From Rhabdornis inornatus (Eukaryota > Chordata > Aves > Passeriformes > Rhabdornithidae), in the NCBI GenBank assembly GCA_013397075.1, contig VWZS01002241.1:124001-188000 (forward strand): a stretch of DNA of 64,000 nt, in the 5' to 3' direction. The position numbers and the translations under genes are program-made. Within the stretch, counting starts at the first letter, position 1; the number at the start of each line of letters is the position of its first letter. The notes under the pieces are model-generated. The model ran no database searches. It saw only the letters and a list, made by a program, of their open reading frames with translations, and was not told the origin of the DNA. Below, in pieces: positions 37,401 to 48,700 of this stretch.

Positions 37401-39022
37401 CTGGGAGAACCAAAAGTCCACCCAGGGAAATGCTGCACCAAGGCAATAATCCCTCCCAATCAATTTTTATTAGTTGACAGGAAGTTTGCATTGCAGATCT
37501 GTGCCATGGGGTAGAGTCCTATTACCTTCTAACAAAGTGATTTACTGCTGACTTCAGAAAACCCCAGAAAGACAGTCACGCCTCAAGAGCTCCCAAGGAT
37601 GATGATTCCTCCAGGATGTTGGGTTTCCACTCAAACCAAAGCCAACACTTCCAGTGGCACTGACTCATCCATACCAGGTGGGGAACCCTTCCCTCCTCAG
37701 CAGAAGTTGCAACTTACTGTGGAGTATGGATGTGTCCCTCTGCCCAAGGTAATTATTATACTCAAATACCTGGTTTCTGGGGGGCATTTCCTTTCTCCAA
37801 GCCCTTCAGTTATTGTGGAGACTGCCTGACTGCTTTCCTTTAGTGGTACTATTAATTCTAAACTATTTTCCCATCAGAACTCTTAAGTGAATGGAGTCTT
37901 ATTTAGGCCTTCTTTTTGTTTTAGTTTCTCTTTTCCTCCCCAAAACGCAAATTTTTCAGATGTTCTGCAATGGTGCCATCAGATGTTTTTTAAGCACAAA
38001 CCAGTAAAAATTTGTCATTTGGTGAGAACTTGGTCATGGCGTCTATAAAAATTTATTAATTTACTAACAGAAATTATTTGGAGTGTCTTCTTACCTCTCT
38101 AAATGAAGTGTTACTGCATTCACACATTCTACATACACGTATTTATTTCACTTCAAATGAGTAATCACAGCTCTCAGGGCAAAGTAACAGCCTCAGAAGA
38201 GTCGAGAAAATTAAAGGCCCTTTCTATTATATGCAGGGGAACCATGTTTAAAAGGAACAGTTGCAAGACAGACATTTTTGGGGCAGGAGACACCACCCAG
38301 GGTTGCCAGTTCCTCCCCTCTACCACTTTTCCCCCAGATATTAAATCATCATGGATATTAAATGATCAGGGATAGCGCACAAACTGAAAGGGGAAAAAGG
38401 ATGAAACGAAGACGCTGGGAAAGTAACACTACCTGTAATAATTTCTACCACATAATGAAAGCGTATGCGTTTTCTCTGGGCAGTGAATCATGTACTCGCT
38501 CCCTGCAGGGTGAGAACTCGCTCTCTCTGGGTTTGCCAGGGGCAGCAGGATCTCCAGCCGGGGGTAGAGGCAGAGAAAGAAGCGCAGCCCGGGGACCCCC
38601 CACGAGCACGGCCGGCGAGGGGCCGAGGGCCGGGCCCCCCCTCCGGAGCGCTGGGCATGGGCGTTGTCTGCGGCGAGCCGCCCTCGCCCCGCGCCGCCCG
38701 GCCGGGAGAGCGCGGGGCCGGGGCCGGCCGGACCTCTCGGCGCCGTGAGGGGCAGCGGGGTCTCTTTGTGGGGCCCCCCGAGGCGGGGGCGGCTCCCCTG
38801 CCCCCCCTCCAAGACTCGCCCTTCGCGGCCGCCATTTTATTCCCGGCTCCAGCCGCCACCGCCCCCCGGCCCGGGCCCCGCCCCGGCTCGAGACACCCCC
38901 TCGCCCGGGCCCCCCATCCCCNTTGGCCGTGCACGGCCTCCCGAGCCCGCGCGCTCACCATCGTAGCGCTCAGCCTGCTCAGCCAACTTGGCCTGATAGA
39001 CGAGGTCCTCCCGATCGTCCAT
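19439..39022 (-). CDS. YWHAE: 14-3-3 protein epsilon, complete, six coding exons
   Basis: Dimeric phosphoserine/threonine-binding scaffold that controls localisation and activity of many signalling proteins (RAF, CDC25, NDEL1 and others). Exons in transcript order: 38959-39022, 28676-28875, 23961-24067, 23385-23591, 22693-22829, 19439-19491; all junctions are GT-AG and in phase. The product is 255 aa, the standard length, beginning [10 protein letters not shown] and ending in the acidic tail DVEDENQ. Phosphopeptide-pocket residues Lys50, Arg57, Arg130 and Tyr131 are present. As far as I can recall the human protein there is no amino-acid difference. The start is the first ATG in the CpG island and matches the family N terminus. 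Transcription runs towards MYO1C. Confidence 0.98.
19492..22692 (-). other. YWHAE intron 5
   Basis: A 3.2-kb intron (donor GTAAGT at 22692, acceptor GCACAG before 19491). AT-rich unique sequence; I recognise no repeat family, exon or RNA gene. Confidence 0.7.
22830..23384 (-). other. YWHAE intron 4
   Basis: A 555-base intron (donor GTAGGT at 23384, acceptor TTGCAG before 22829). No recognisable content beyond the splice signals. Confidence 0.7.
24068..28675 (-). other. YWHAE intron 2
   Basis: A 4.6-kb intron (donor GTAAGA at 28675, acceptor CTAG before 24067). Unique AT-rich sequence with short A/T runs. Open frames of 60-125 codons occur on both strands but have no similarity I recognise and no family motifs. 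Confidence 0.65.
28876..38958 (-). other. YWHAE intron 1
   Basis: A 10-kb intron, donor GTGAGC at 38958 and acceptor CCTAG before 28875. The promoter-proximal end (about 38560-38958) belongs to the CpG island. It contains one LINE reverse-transcriptase fossil (33935-34215); otherwise it is AT-rich sequence with no recognisable element. Large first introns of conserved genes often hold enhancers, but nothing in the sequence lets me point to one. Confidence 0.65.
33935..34215 (+). mobile_element. Fossil non-LTR (LINE, CR1/L2/Rex-like) reverse-transcriptase fragment
   Basis: A + strand open frame of 91 codons (33933-34208) contains [19 protein letters not shown] followed by [15 protein letters not shown] and later [19 protein letters not shown]. 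These are the finger region and motif A (Y-x-D) of LINE-type reverse transcriptases, whose usual form is YLDFxKAFDxVPH. Only about 0.28 kb is recognisable, without endonuclease, later RT motifs or 3' tail, so it is an inert remnant. It lies antisense to YWHAE. Assignment to a particular LINE clade is uncertain. Confidence 0.85.
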
Positions 39023-39111
39023 GTCCTACGGGCGGGGCGGCGGCGGGGACTGCGCGGGGCGGGTGGCAGCCGATGGGTCCGGGGGGCTCGGCACCTACCA
39101 GCTCGCCGCTC
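38560..39111. promoter_or_regulatory. YWHAE: YWHAE CpG island (proximal part; distal part in gap)
   Basis: Strongly GC- and CpG-rich sequence around exon 1, with Sp1-type GC boxes (GGGCGGGGC at 39030-39038, another near 39053) in the 5'UTR. A YY1-like element (AAAATGGCGGC on the minus strand, 38828-38838) lies just inside intron 1. No TATA box is seen, consistent with a housekeeping promoter. The island runs into the N gap, so the transcription start cannot be placed. Confidence 0.8.
38959..39022 (-). CDS. YWHAE: YWHAE coding exon 1
   Basis: ATG at 39022-39020, 21 codons plus one base (GAT G|GTGAGC). It encodes the N-terminal helix [20 protein letters not shown], which contributes to the dimer interface. 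Embedded in very GC-rich sequence; a single unresolved base sits downstream at 38922 in intron 1. Confidence 0.97.
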
Positions 39112-39729
39112 NNNNNNNNNNNNNNNNNNNNNNNNNNNNNNNNNNNNNNNNNNNNNNNNNNNNNNNNNNNNNNNNNNNNNNNNNNNNNNNNNNNNNNNNN
39201 NNNNNNNNNNNNNNNNNNNNNNNNNNNNNNNNNNNNNNNNNNNNNNNNNNNNNNNNNNNNNNNNNNNNNNNNNNNNNNNNNNNNNNNNNNNNNNNNNNNN
39301 NNNNNNNNNNNNNNNNNNNNNNNNNNNNNNNNNNNNNNNNNNNNNNNNNNNNNNNNNNNNNNNNNNNNNNNNNNNNNNNNNNNNNNNNNNNNNNNNNNNN
39401 NNNNNNNNNNNNNNNNNNNNNNNNNNNNNNNNNNNNNNNNNNNNNNNNNNNNNNNNNNNNNNNNNNNNNNNNNNNNNNNNNNNNNNNNNNNNNNNNNNNN
39501 NNNNNNNNNNNNNNNNNNNNNNNNNNNNNNNNNNNNNNNNNNNNNNNNNNNNNNNNNNNNNNNNNNNNNNNNNNNNNNNNNNNNNNNNNNNNNNNNNNNN
39601 NNNNNNNNNNNNNNNNNNNNNNNNNNNNNNNNNNNNNNNNNNNNNNNNNNNNNNNNNNNNNNNNNNNNNNNNNNNNNNNNNNNNNNNNNNNNNNNNNNNN
39701 NNNNNNNNNNNNNNNNNNNNNNNNNNNNN
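39112..39729. other. Assembly gap (618 N)
   Basis: Run of 618 undetermined bases between the YWHAE 5'UTR side of the CpG island and a 31-bp minisatellite. It hides the distal 5'UTR, the core promoter and part of the tandem array. Any open frame drawn across it is meaningless. A single further N lies at 38922. Confidence 1.
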
Positions 39730-40013
39730 AGGGGTGAGAAGGGATAGAGGAAGCGGTGTGAGGGGTGAGAAGGGATGGATGAAGCGGTGTGAGGGGTGAG
39801 AAGGGATGGACGAAGCGGTGTGAGGGGTGAAAAGGGATGGACGAAGGGGTGTGAGGGGTGAGAAGGGATGGATGAAGCCGTGTGAGGGGTGAGGCGGGGT
39901 GGGTGAAGCGGTGTGAGGGGTGAGAAGGGATGGATGAAGCCGGTGTGAGGGGTGAGAAGGGATGGATGAAGCCGGTGTGAGGGGTGAGAAGAGGGGTGAA
40001 AAGGGATGAGGAA
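39730..40013 (+). repeat. 31-bp minisatellite (AGGGGTGAGAAGGGATGGAT...) beside the gap
   Basis: Eight full tandem copies of a 31-32 base unit, running from AGGGGTGAGAAGGGATGG to GAAGCGGTGTG, plus a broken terminal copy with an internal duplication. The left end disappears into the gap, so the copy number is a minimum. The unit is purine-rich on the + strand and retains CpG (GAAGCGG). One copy is variant (GGCGGGGTGGGTG). The array lies upstream of YWHAE. Confidence 0.95.
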
Positions 40014-42590
40014 TAACGCGGGCTAAGGGATGAGGTGGCCTGGCAATGGCAGGGATGGATCCGCCGTTCCCCAGCCAGCTCTGGCGGGGCTGTGACTGGG
40101 ACATGGCTAGAAAATCAAGAAAGTAAAATTGAAGGTCTCATGAGTTCCTGACATACAACTTCTGAAAAGCAAAAGGAGCATTCATTTAAATAGCTGAGTT
40201 AATGCCTCCATTTCTGAAATCAGAATGGTTTTAGAAAACTAAAAGGGATTATGCATGGCTGGCATGAACTTGATCTTCAAAGATCCCCATCCCTCCAAGT
40301 GTTCAAGGCCAGGTTGGATGGGGCTTGGAGCAACCAGGTCTCATGGCAGGTGTCCCTGCCCATGGCACAGGAATTGGAATGAGATGAGCTTTAAGGTCCC
40401 TTCCAACCCAAACCATTCTGTGATTTGCTCAGGGTAGCTGTGAATGAAGTCTTGTCTCTTTTCCCAGTGTCTCCTTGGAAGTGCTGGCTACGGATGCTCA
40501 GCCCCTTGTGATGGGAGAAGTGCAGAGAGACCTTTGTGAGTTTTGACAGCAGAGCCAGAGCTGGCCCTGGCACCTCCTGGACACACAGTCAGGTATCCCC
40601 ATTTATTGCATTGTGCCCACTGAAATGGGCTCCTGATGGGTGACTGAGGGCACACACCTTGAACACCATTCAAACACATCTTTTCAATAGTTTATTGCTG
40701 GCCTGACTTCGTTTTTTCTGTTGATGAATAAGAGTTTTAGGGTCGGCAAGATCAACATAACCTTATGGGTTTCTTACAAACAAGTCTAAAAACTTGATAG
40801 AATTATTTTTATATCACTTGCTCAGAAAATCAGTGCTGTTTTCAAGGGATATTTAGGCCCTCTTTTTCACAGATCAGGATCATCTAATCAGGATTTCTTA
40901 AACACAAAAACAAAGACATAAGTGGCTAGGGTGAAAATTAGGTGTCAAGTCCAGAAAAGTAATTTGCTTTTTTTGATTTATTTGAAAAATAAGATTAAAA
41001 ATTCTGATTTTGCTGAAATTGGGAATAATTTGCTTCTTGTAAATTGTAAACCTTCACTTCTGAATTGCTGGTAAATACATGATACAAAGTTAGGTACTCA
41101 AAAGGTCCCAGTAGTGCACAGTCACGATCTCTTTACAAATTTTTAAGACTTAGAAATCACTTCTGCAATTTATTGACCATAAAAGTCTATTTTTCAGCAG
41201 AGACTTAGGGAGCTGTGCACAATGAATTAGATTTGGCTCAATTTAGGAATTTTTCTGTGATCCTCATGTTCAGCAGGCACTCAGGTTGCAGAGAGTTCAA
41301 TAATGTCAATAAATCAGGACACTTCAAGCAGATTTAGTTGCCAGAAGTGAGGTGCATTCTTGGTACCCTTGCTGAATAATAGCATATTGTCTAAATACTT
41401 TAATTTCTTTTGAATGCACTTATTACAGATGGCATTCAGATATTTGAAAATTGGTCAGGGATTTGGCAAAGCATGAGGCATAAACAGCCTAATCCAAGGA
41501 AATACAGCACAATTTGCTGATGCAATCCTTCCTTGCCCTTTGCCCCCTGAACTTTCACATGAATTCATACAACCACTGCTGCAGCCAAAACCCACAGCTG
41601 AAAGGAGAGGGAATGGGAAAAGAAAAGCAGATTTCTGCATGAGCCCTGTGCTCCATCAGCTCAGGGGAGCTCTGCAAACACCAGGAGAAGGTGAAGCAGG
41701 AGGGGAAGGCTGGCAGGGCCCTGGGGAAGGGCAGGCACAGCTTCTTCCTTTTGGCTGCAGGGAGCTCTGAAATTCTCTCAGCTAATCTCATTAAAAGGCA
41801 CCCTTGCATTGCAGCTCTGCAGTGGGTGAGCACTGGAGCAAAGACCTATGAAAAATTAAGGTTTTTCCATCTGGAGCTCATAGAATAATCCTTACTGTGT
41901 GGAGACACATCAAGATTCTTATCCTTGGGGCCTAAGGGCCACTGTCCCCTTACAGTTTTTAAGGAATAGTGTGGCAAAAGCAGCTTTAATGCAGATTGAT
42001 GTCACAAACGCTGCCCCCCATGGGATTTTGGTCCTGATTTTCTGTCCTTCAGCCCTTGACAGCACCTGCACACCTTGGCTTTCACTGAATTAGTGCTCTC
42101 ACACCACCACACATAAAAACAGCTCTTCTGTACCATCTGTAGGTTCCTACAGGATATTCTTACTGGTATTCATTTGTGTAACTTTGTTTTTACTGATATT
42201 TCTAAGACTACATAAACAGCTTTTTATCTTCCTGAACACCCTATCCAAACAATCCCCAGACTATTCCCTGACACTTGTGCAGGTAGAATTGAGAGCAAGA
42301 GCTACAAAATCTCAACATTCCTCAAAAGTTGTTTTTTTTTTAAATGAGAATATACATTTTCCCCAACCCCTTGAATAACTTAATTACAAAAAGTCACCTT
42401 TTTCCAAAAAAAGCCGTATTTTATTGTTTGATAAGTTAACTTAGTTACTTTCATTCGTGTTACTTCTGTAGTGTTATGTTTAATTATTTTCATACTAACA
42501 TGGCCAATTAAAAATGGCCATACCCCCTCTATTTTTAATTATTAATTTCAAGTACTCCAAGAACTGATTGAGAAGGACTCTGAGTCAAAG
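40014..42590. other. Intergenic region between YWHAE 5' end and CRK 3' end
   Basis: About 2.6 kb separating two minus-strand genes. Apart from the CR1 tail at 40262-40430, I recognise no exon, RNA gene or repeat. Part of it may be distal YWHAE promoter sequence. Confidence 0.65.
40262..40430 (+). mobile_element. CR1 LINE 3'-end fragment
   Basis: Contains the avian CR1 tail: CAAGTGTTCAAGGCCAGGTT, GGATGGGGCTTGGAGCAACC, a GTGTCCCTGCCCATGGCA segment and the terminal GGTCCCTTCCAACCCAAACC ATTCTGTGATT. 5'-truncated, as nearly all CR1 copies are; no coding capacity. Confidence 0.9.
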
Positions 42591-45500
42591 TTTTGGCTAT
42601 ACTTTTATTTACTTCACGTACTATGAACATATACATTACATGCTACAAAAAAATAAAAAAGGACTTTAACTGTCAAGAAAGTGGATAGTGTTATAATACA
42701 ATGGCACATGTTCATATTTTTCTTCAAACAGGTTTGGTTAGAATCCTTCCCCAAAACCATTAACAAAAAGGAAGTGTTTTACTCTTAAAGATGATTAGAA
42801 ATATTTGCATTATTAACAAATACAATTCAAACAGATTAACAAGATTTAACCAGGTCATATATTAGTAAAAAGGCTGGGGCTTACCAAAATGAAAAATATA
42901 TTAAAAAACCATAGCAGCCAGTTGTACTTTTTAGTGTGATATAACGTGTAAATGCACCAGAAGAACACAGTGTAATTGAGCATTCTGCTTTCATGGTGTA
43001 TTTCTAGAAATGATTATTCTAGTTCTAACACCTGCCTATGCACAAGAGACCAAAACCACAGCCAAGGAAGAGACAAAAGATTGTGAGCAACATTCTGAGC
43101 AATGATTTTTTTGCACGCATTGGGGAGAAGGGAGGGAACAAATAGAAGAGGATAAACAAAGGCCACAAAAGGATTTCATCTACATGTTCATGACCGTAGG
43201 TTCTACCTATTTGCCTTGAAGAGCCTGACAAGTTGAAATGTCTATTTTGTCCAAATTCATACTCCTATGAAACAAAATCACATTTCAGCTTAGAACTGAA
43301 GAGTGGGAAACAGTTGCATTAATGTATAAGTCAGCTAAAAAAACTGCTTGACAAGAATTTGGGATTCTAGTGTAACAGCAGCTATTAAGACTCCTCCAGT
43401 TTCTTTATTTTGCTCTTTCAAAGTGTACAAATATTCACAATTTATACAGTCTTAACAAAACCACATCTACAAAGTTTGCAAGGTATTTTTGCTAGTTAAT
43501 TCAATTCATGTCCTTCGTATTAAAAAGGCAAGATTTGCATAATAAAACTTCAGAAAAATGTTCTTTTGGTATCTTAATTCCTGATTGGAAAGGTACAAAT
43601 ATATGGGCTTTCATTAACTGCAGTTGGCAAAAATACTTCACAACAGTGTAACTCTAAGGACACACTGTTTATTATGTTTCTTTTGCAATACCTGAAGAAA
43701 AAATATATATATGGGCAACTGAAAAACTCAGTATCAAGTCTGTTATTTAGAGTGCAGCTATTGAACAAAACCCCCCGAACAATTACACCGAATATCAAGA
43801 TCAGAGGAAAAATACAAATCAGCCTTAAAGAACCTGATGAGTTACAGAACCTAGAGTTGGTTTATCAATTTTTTTTCCCCGTCAAAGTAAATTTTGTACT
43901 AAGCTAAAAGAGCTCCCACAATCACTGGCACGTCACCCTAACCAGAAGAGCAATCCAAGGTAGAGCAGAGCTGCAATTCCTTGTTTCCATTCTTACCCCA
44001 CTGTCCCTGCTGTCAGTTTTTGATAATAATCCTCAGTAGTGCTCATGAGACTGGTGATGGACAAGTGTGATTCATGTTAGTCCACAGAATTAATGAGTGC
44101 CCATAACCTGAACATTACTCAGACTTGCTGATGGATTAGTTTTGAAGTAAAACAACTAGTACTTAAATAGAACAGAAATATGATCATTTCCAGCATGTTA
44201 CAGAGTTCTGAGGTAAAGTGTTACCAGTATTGTTGTAGGGTCGGTGCCTTGCAGCAAAGGCCTTTGCAGCACATGCAACCTGTGAGCCATTGGGGTCACA
44301 TGGTTTGAAGCAACCAAACCCAACAGTTTCAGTCTGATACTATTTAGAAAAACCCTTCTGCATGGATTATACTGTAGTCAAAGTTACAAAATTTAGTTTG
44401 GTCACTGGAGTGCTGCGCTTGGAAAACAACCCAGGGTACAGGCAAGGGAGAGTTACTTCAGTGTTTAATTTCAGTTTACAAAACTTACTAAATCCATTCT
44501 GATTTATATTAGAGAAAACCAGATAATTAGAAGAACAGACTAAAAAACAACCATCAAGCAGTGCATAATACTGCCTACTCAATGCACTGATTTTCATCAT
44601 GAGCTAGGAAGCCATATTTACTCTATTATGCCTTTTGAGAATCAATCCAGAAGCAGACAATTATTTTCCATTAGTTTATTAAAAATAAAATCCTCATGAA
44701 TTCACTATCAAATATTTTACAGATGGGAATTAAACTAGAAGAGTCCCCAGAGTGTCTTTAAAATAAAACTAATATTTGGTTTGTCAGTTCACCGTGTTTG
44801 ACACTGATTTGTACTGTAACAGTATTGTACAATGTTGAAGAATTCTAGAAAAATTAAACTAGCCCTACACAATTTAATTTTATTGAAAGCAGTGTCAATA
44901 TTTTAGTATATTTAGTGAATCAAACACTGCTTTAAAGCTACGTATTAAAGTGCTACGGACATATTTTTCAGCACTGATATGGAGGTTTACGCTTCCATAA
45001 GCCTTGTATTTGTGGATAAAAGGAGATAATGTGTGTTAATAAAAATTTTAAATTAAAATCAGCTGCTATGTTTGAAGCATCAACAGTACTGAAGAAATCA
45101 ATCTAGTGTCCACAAGCTTCTAGGATTCTGAGGTTGATTGGATCTGTCATTTACCATGAAAATGGTAAGGATCTGTAAATCATAAGGCTGTCCCCAATGG
45201 GCCTTGCGTCAGTCCGTGCTGTGCACAGCTAACTGGCCATGCACAGCACTGCAGAGCCCTTCTAGGACAGAGAACCCAGGATGGAAGAAAACATGGAGAG
45301 AGCTCCAGGATAAATTTGTGAAATTTCTATCAAGGTATTGAATTGTCTACGGTTGACGTTCATTGCCTGAGGAAGAAGCAACGTAAGCAATGGGCCCGGA
45401 GAGAGCTATAAATGTTCTCTGAACATCTACAGCACTGCTTTCTGCAGCTGCTGCTGCTGGCAAGGTCCAGGCTGCCATGCATGTGGACATAAGCAGGCAT

Positions 45501-45741
45501 TACAACCTATAATCATGGCCTAGTTCTGCCACTGGACACACGAGTTATCTACTGTCGTACCCTGAATTAATGACCCTTGCTTAAGGAATGGTGGTGTTGA
45601 GTCCCAGGGGTTTGCAGGTTATCAGAATGCTTATCCAAGCAATACCGCTTGCAGCGTCGGTCCGAGCTTAGTCTTGATGGCATCTGCAATAAAAACAAGT
45701 TGAGATTGTTCCCATCTGTAAGAGCAACTGTTGAGCCACAC
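42590..45741 (-). other. CRK: Probable CRK 3' untranslated region
   Basis: AT-rich, repeat-free sequence downstream of the CRK stop. Minus-strand AATAAA signals occur at 44879-44884, 44675-44680, 43668-43673, 43404-43409 and 42604-42609, with another at 42420-42425. CRK mRNAs have long 3'UTRs in other vertebrates, so one of the distal signals probably defines the main end and the others may give shorter forms. The end point is an inference. Confidence 0.5.
42604..42609 (-). terminator. Candidate distal CRK polyadenylation signal
   Basis: The + strand TTTATT reads AATAAA for CRK. It was chosen as the likely distal end because sequence character changes little upstream of it and no gene lies between it and the stop codon. 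Alternatives at 43404, 43668, 44675 and 44879 cannot be excluded. Confidence 0.4.
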
Positions 45742-48700
45742 TCAGCTGAAGTCCTCGTCAGGATTCTGTTGATCCAGCAGACGGACGTGTGTGAATGGAA
45801 AGTGACCGCGTCTGCCATTACATTCTCCTTCCCACTGACCACTCATGTTAATCTTTGTGACCTTTACCAGCTCACCGACCTGTGGGGTAAGAAATGCACA
45901 AGTTACAACCCAGAAACAGGGGCAGGAAGAACTGCCACCCCTCCCCTGGTGTGCTGTCACCCACATGCACCAGATACACATCTATAAAAAGCAGCTTTAG
46001 TCCTGACAGTGTCTGAGACACCAGCCTGCCCCCAATGCCATTCACTCCAAGAAAGTATATAAAGAAATGTACCTAATGAATGAACTGAAGAGCCAGCAAT
46101 TCAAAACCAATCTTTCAAGCGCTCTTGGGACCTGCCATCAGGTGCTATCCTGAGAAATGTGCCTTGCTGGGCTGACAAAGGCCTGCACACTGCTGGGACT
46201 CCATCCAGAGCCTCATAAAGCAAGGAAGGCTTGCACCTGGACCAACTGGACACTAATCTGCAAGCTCAACTGCTCCTTAGTTTTGAAATTCCACTTTCAA
46301 AGGATCTCTCTCTTTACAGATTGTAACAAGTATATAAGAAGTGCCATAAGGCTGTTCTGTTCTTGCTCTGGGCATCCACAGTCAGCCATTACCAAAAGCA
46401 AAGACAGAGACCATTGCAGTCTTTCCCAGCATGGATTTCTCAGAGAAATCCCATTGAATCACAGAACTTAGGTTGGGAAAGATCTTTAGGGTCATGAGTC
46501 CGACCATTAACTCAGCACTGCCAAGCTCAGCACTCATGGGACATAAAGACAACTGATGCCCTCTCCCTCCTGCCCAGGAATACATCTCCTATTCTAATCT
46601 CCACCCTAATATTGCTAGCACCATTCCAAAGGCATCACCTCTCATTCCCCTGTGACACAGGGACAAACTGCACAGCAGGCAGTTCAAATCAGGACACAAG
46701 TCTAAGTCTGATCAGTCCCCAACTCTGTTTCATATTTAAGGGTACTTCAATTAAGTGGCACTTACACAACCCGAGGAAGCACAATTTACATCGTAAAGAC
46801 ACTCACTGCACAGTTAATGAATGCACCACTGAAAAGCTGTCTACCCATTTCTACCCCTCTGCAGAATTTTATCAATAATCTGATTTATGAGCAATGTACA
46901 ACCATTTTTAGAATTCTTCCCACATCACAGATGGAGGATGCTTTTGGGATAGATACACTCTATTTCCTTTCACTAATACTGCAAATAAACTCTGAAGGTG
47001 TGGCCAAAGGCCTCGCTGCATTTCATCCAGAAATTCAATGAATAGAGTTGTAGTTTACACAGATGCTCATCACTGTGCTCCAAATCCATCCAAAACATAA
47101 CCTCATTATTTGCACTTTCCAGGCAGCTAACAAAGAACAAGGAAAACAGTTTCAGATGTTACCAATCTCCATTAACTTTACAGGTTTTAATCACTTGGAA
47201 TCTTTTGCCAGAACAGCTTTTAACAGTTCTTAAATTCAACCCCTTTCATGGACATTTAATTAACCTTCCCATACCTCTCATGATTACTTATCTGGTAATG
47301 AGAGGCCCATTGGGACTCTTGCTGTAGCTTTATTTTTGCCTTTTGTAGTCATTAGTATAGACATTTTAATGAATCATATTTTGAAGAAAATCCTCTTATG
47401 TATTAGCTACAGGCAAAAAGGAAGCCTTCCTTCAGTACTGAATGCAAGCTTCAGCTCTTTAGGAATTTAATCATGCAGTTTGTTTAATTTTGCTACTGCT
47501 AATAACCACTGGGGGGGTTGTACCAACAAAAATGCTCTGCTGACCAAAACAATACATCAGCTGTAATTTAACAAGGATAAGATTCAATATGACAATACTG
47601 GAAGTGGAAAATCTGATCTCCTAATCACAGTCACTACTGGAACAATGTCCCAGATAACTTTAAACTGCTTCAGACCTGAATATAATCTACAGATCAGCCT
47701 TCACACCAGAACTGTGTTTAACCTCCAACCAACCCACTGGGAAGGGAAAAGCACAACTTGCACTGAAATTTGCTGTCTTAAGACTGTTGGCCTCTGCTCT
47801 GCTGTCACACCCTAATTAGTGTTCATTAGGGTTTATCCTGGATGCCTTACAATAAACTCACCTGCAAAAGGTGGGTTCAACAGAGCAAAGACACTGAGTT
47901 ACAGTATGGGATGCTTGTGGAACTCCCTTGCTCCCAGAGCATCCTCTGGCTGGTTTTTGGTTTCCAGGGGTGTTTCAGGGTCACTGCAGACAATCAGTTA
48001 TGAATTCCCCTTACTATAGAGAGCTACACTGGAAGCTGCATTTCAGTAATTGTTAAATGAGGAGAGGCCTCTGAGAGTAAATATTCCTTTTTTGCCAGTA
48101 ATTTCATTCTACAGACACACTGATACAATTTTTCATTTATACATATAAACCTTCTCATTCCTTCTTATATATCTACATCTGTCAAAGCAGACTAACTTTA
48201 AGCAAGCATGGACCGTTTCACAAATGCTGCCTTAATAAAAAGCCGCCATTAGATCCTGACTAACTGAGAGATCTTTCTAGGTCTGCTTCAAACTTCTGCC
48301 TAGTAACCTATAGTTCAACCACTCTCCTGAAGACAACACAGAGAATCTTTCCAAAAATTACTTCTTATTACAAGTGCTGAAGCTTTAAAACCCTTAGGCT
48401 CTGAATTCTCCTCACTTTTAGCATTGATTTGTGGCAACATTAGTCCATAGAGCATCATCCCACCAAGCACAGCACCTCAGGAACAACACTGTACCCTGCT
48501 AGAAAGCCAGGTTTGTCTCAGTCTTCATCAGAAGTTTTAAAACTAAATATACCCCATATGCTTCAAAGCAAAACTGAAGGTTCAAGTGAAGACTTCTGTA
48601 TGCTGTGGTTTTATTCCAAGTACTCCTCTTTGGTGAGGTCAAGGTGGCAGAGTTCTGCTACTGTTACAAAGAAAAAAAATAAATCGATCGATCTCAGAGT

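Noticed and set aside
39112..39729. Assembly misjoin at the gap as the cause of the inverted gene order
   Set aside because: The gap lies within the YWHAE 5' region. Flipping at it alone would not move whole genes, although a misjoin elsewhere is still possible.
38465..40104. Long open frames (up to 538 codons) on both strands around 38.5-40.1 kb
   Set aside because: They run through 618 Ns and a CpG-rich promoter and minisatellite; the open reading is produced by undetermined codons and repeat composition. Only the short YWHAE exon 1 is real.
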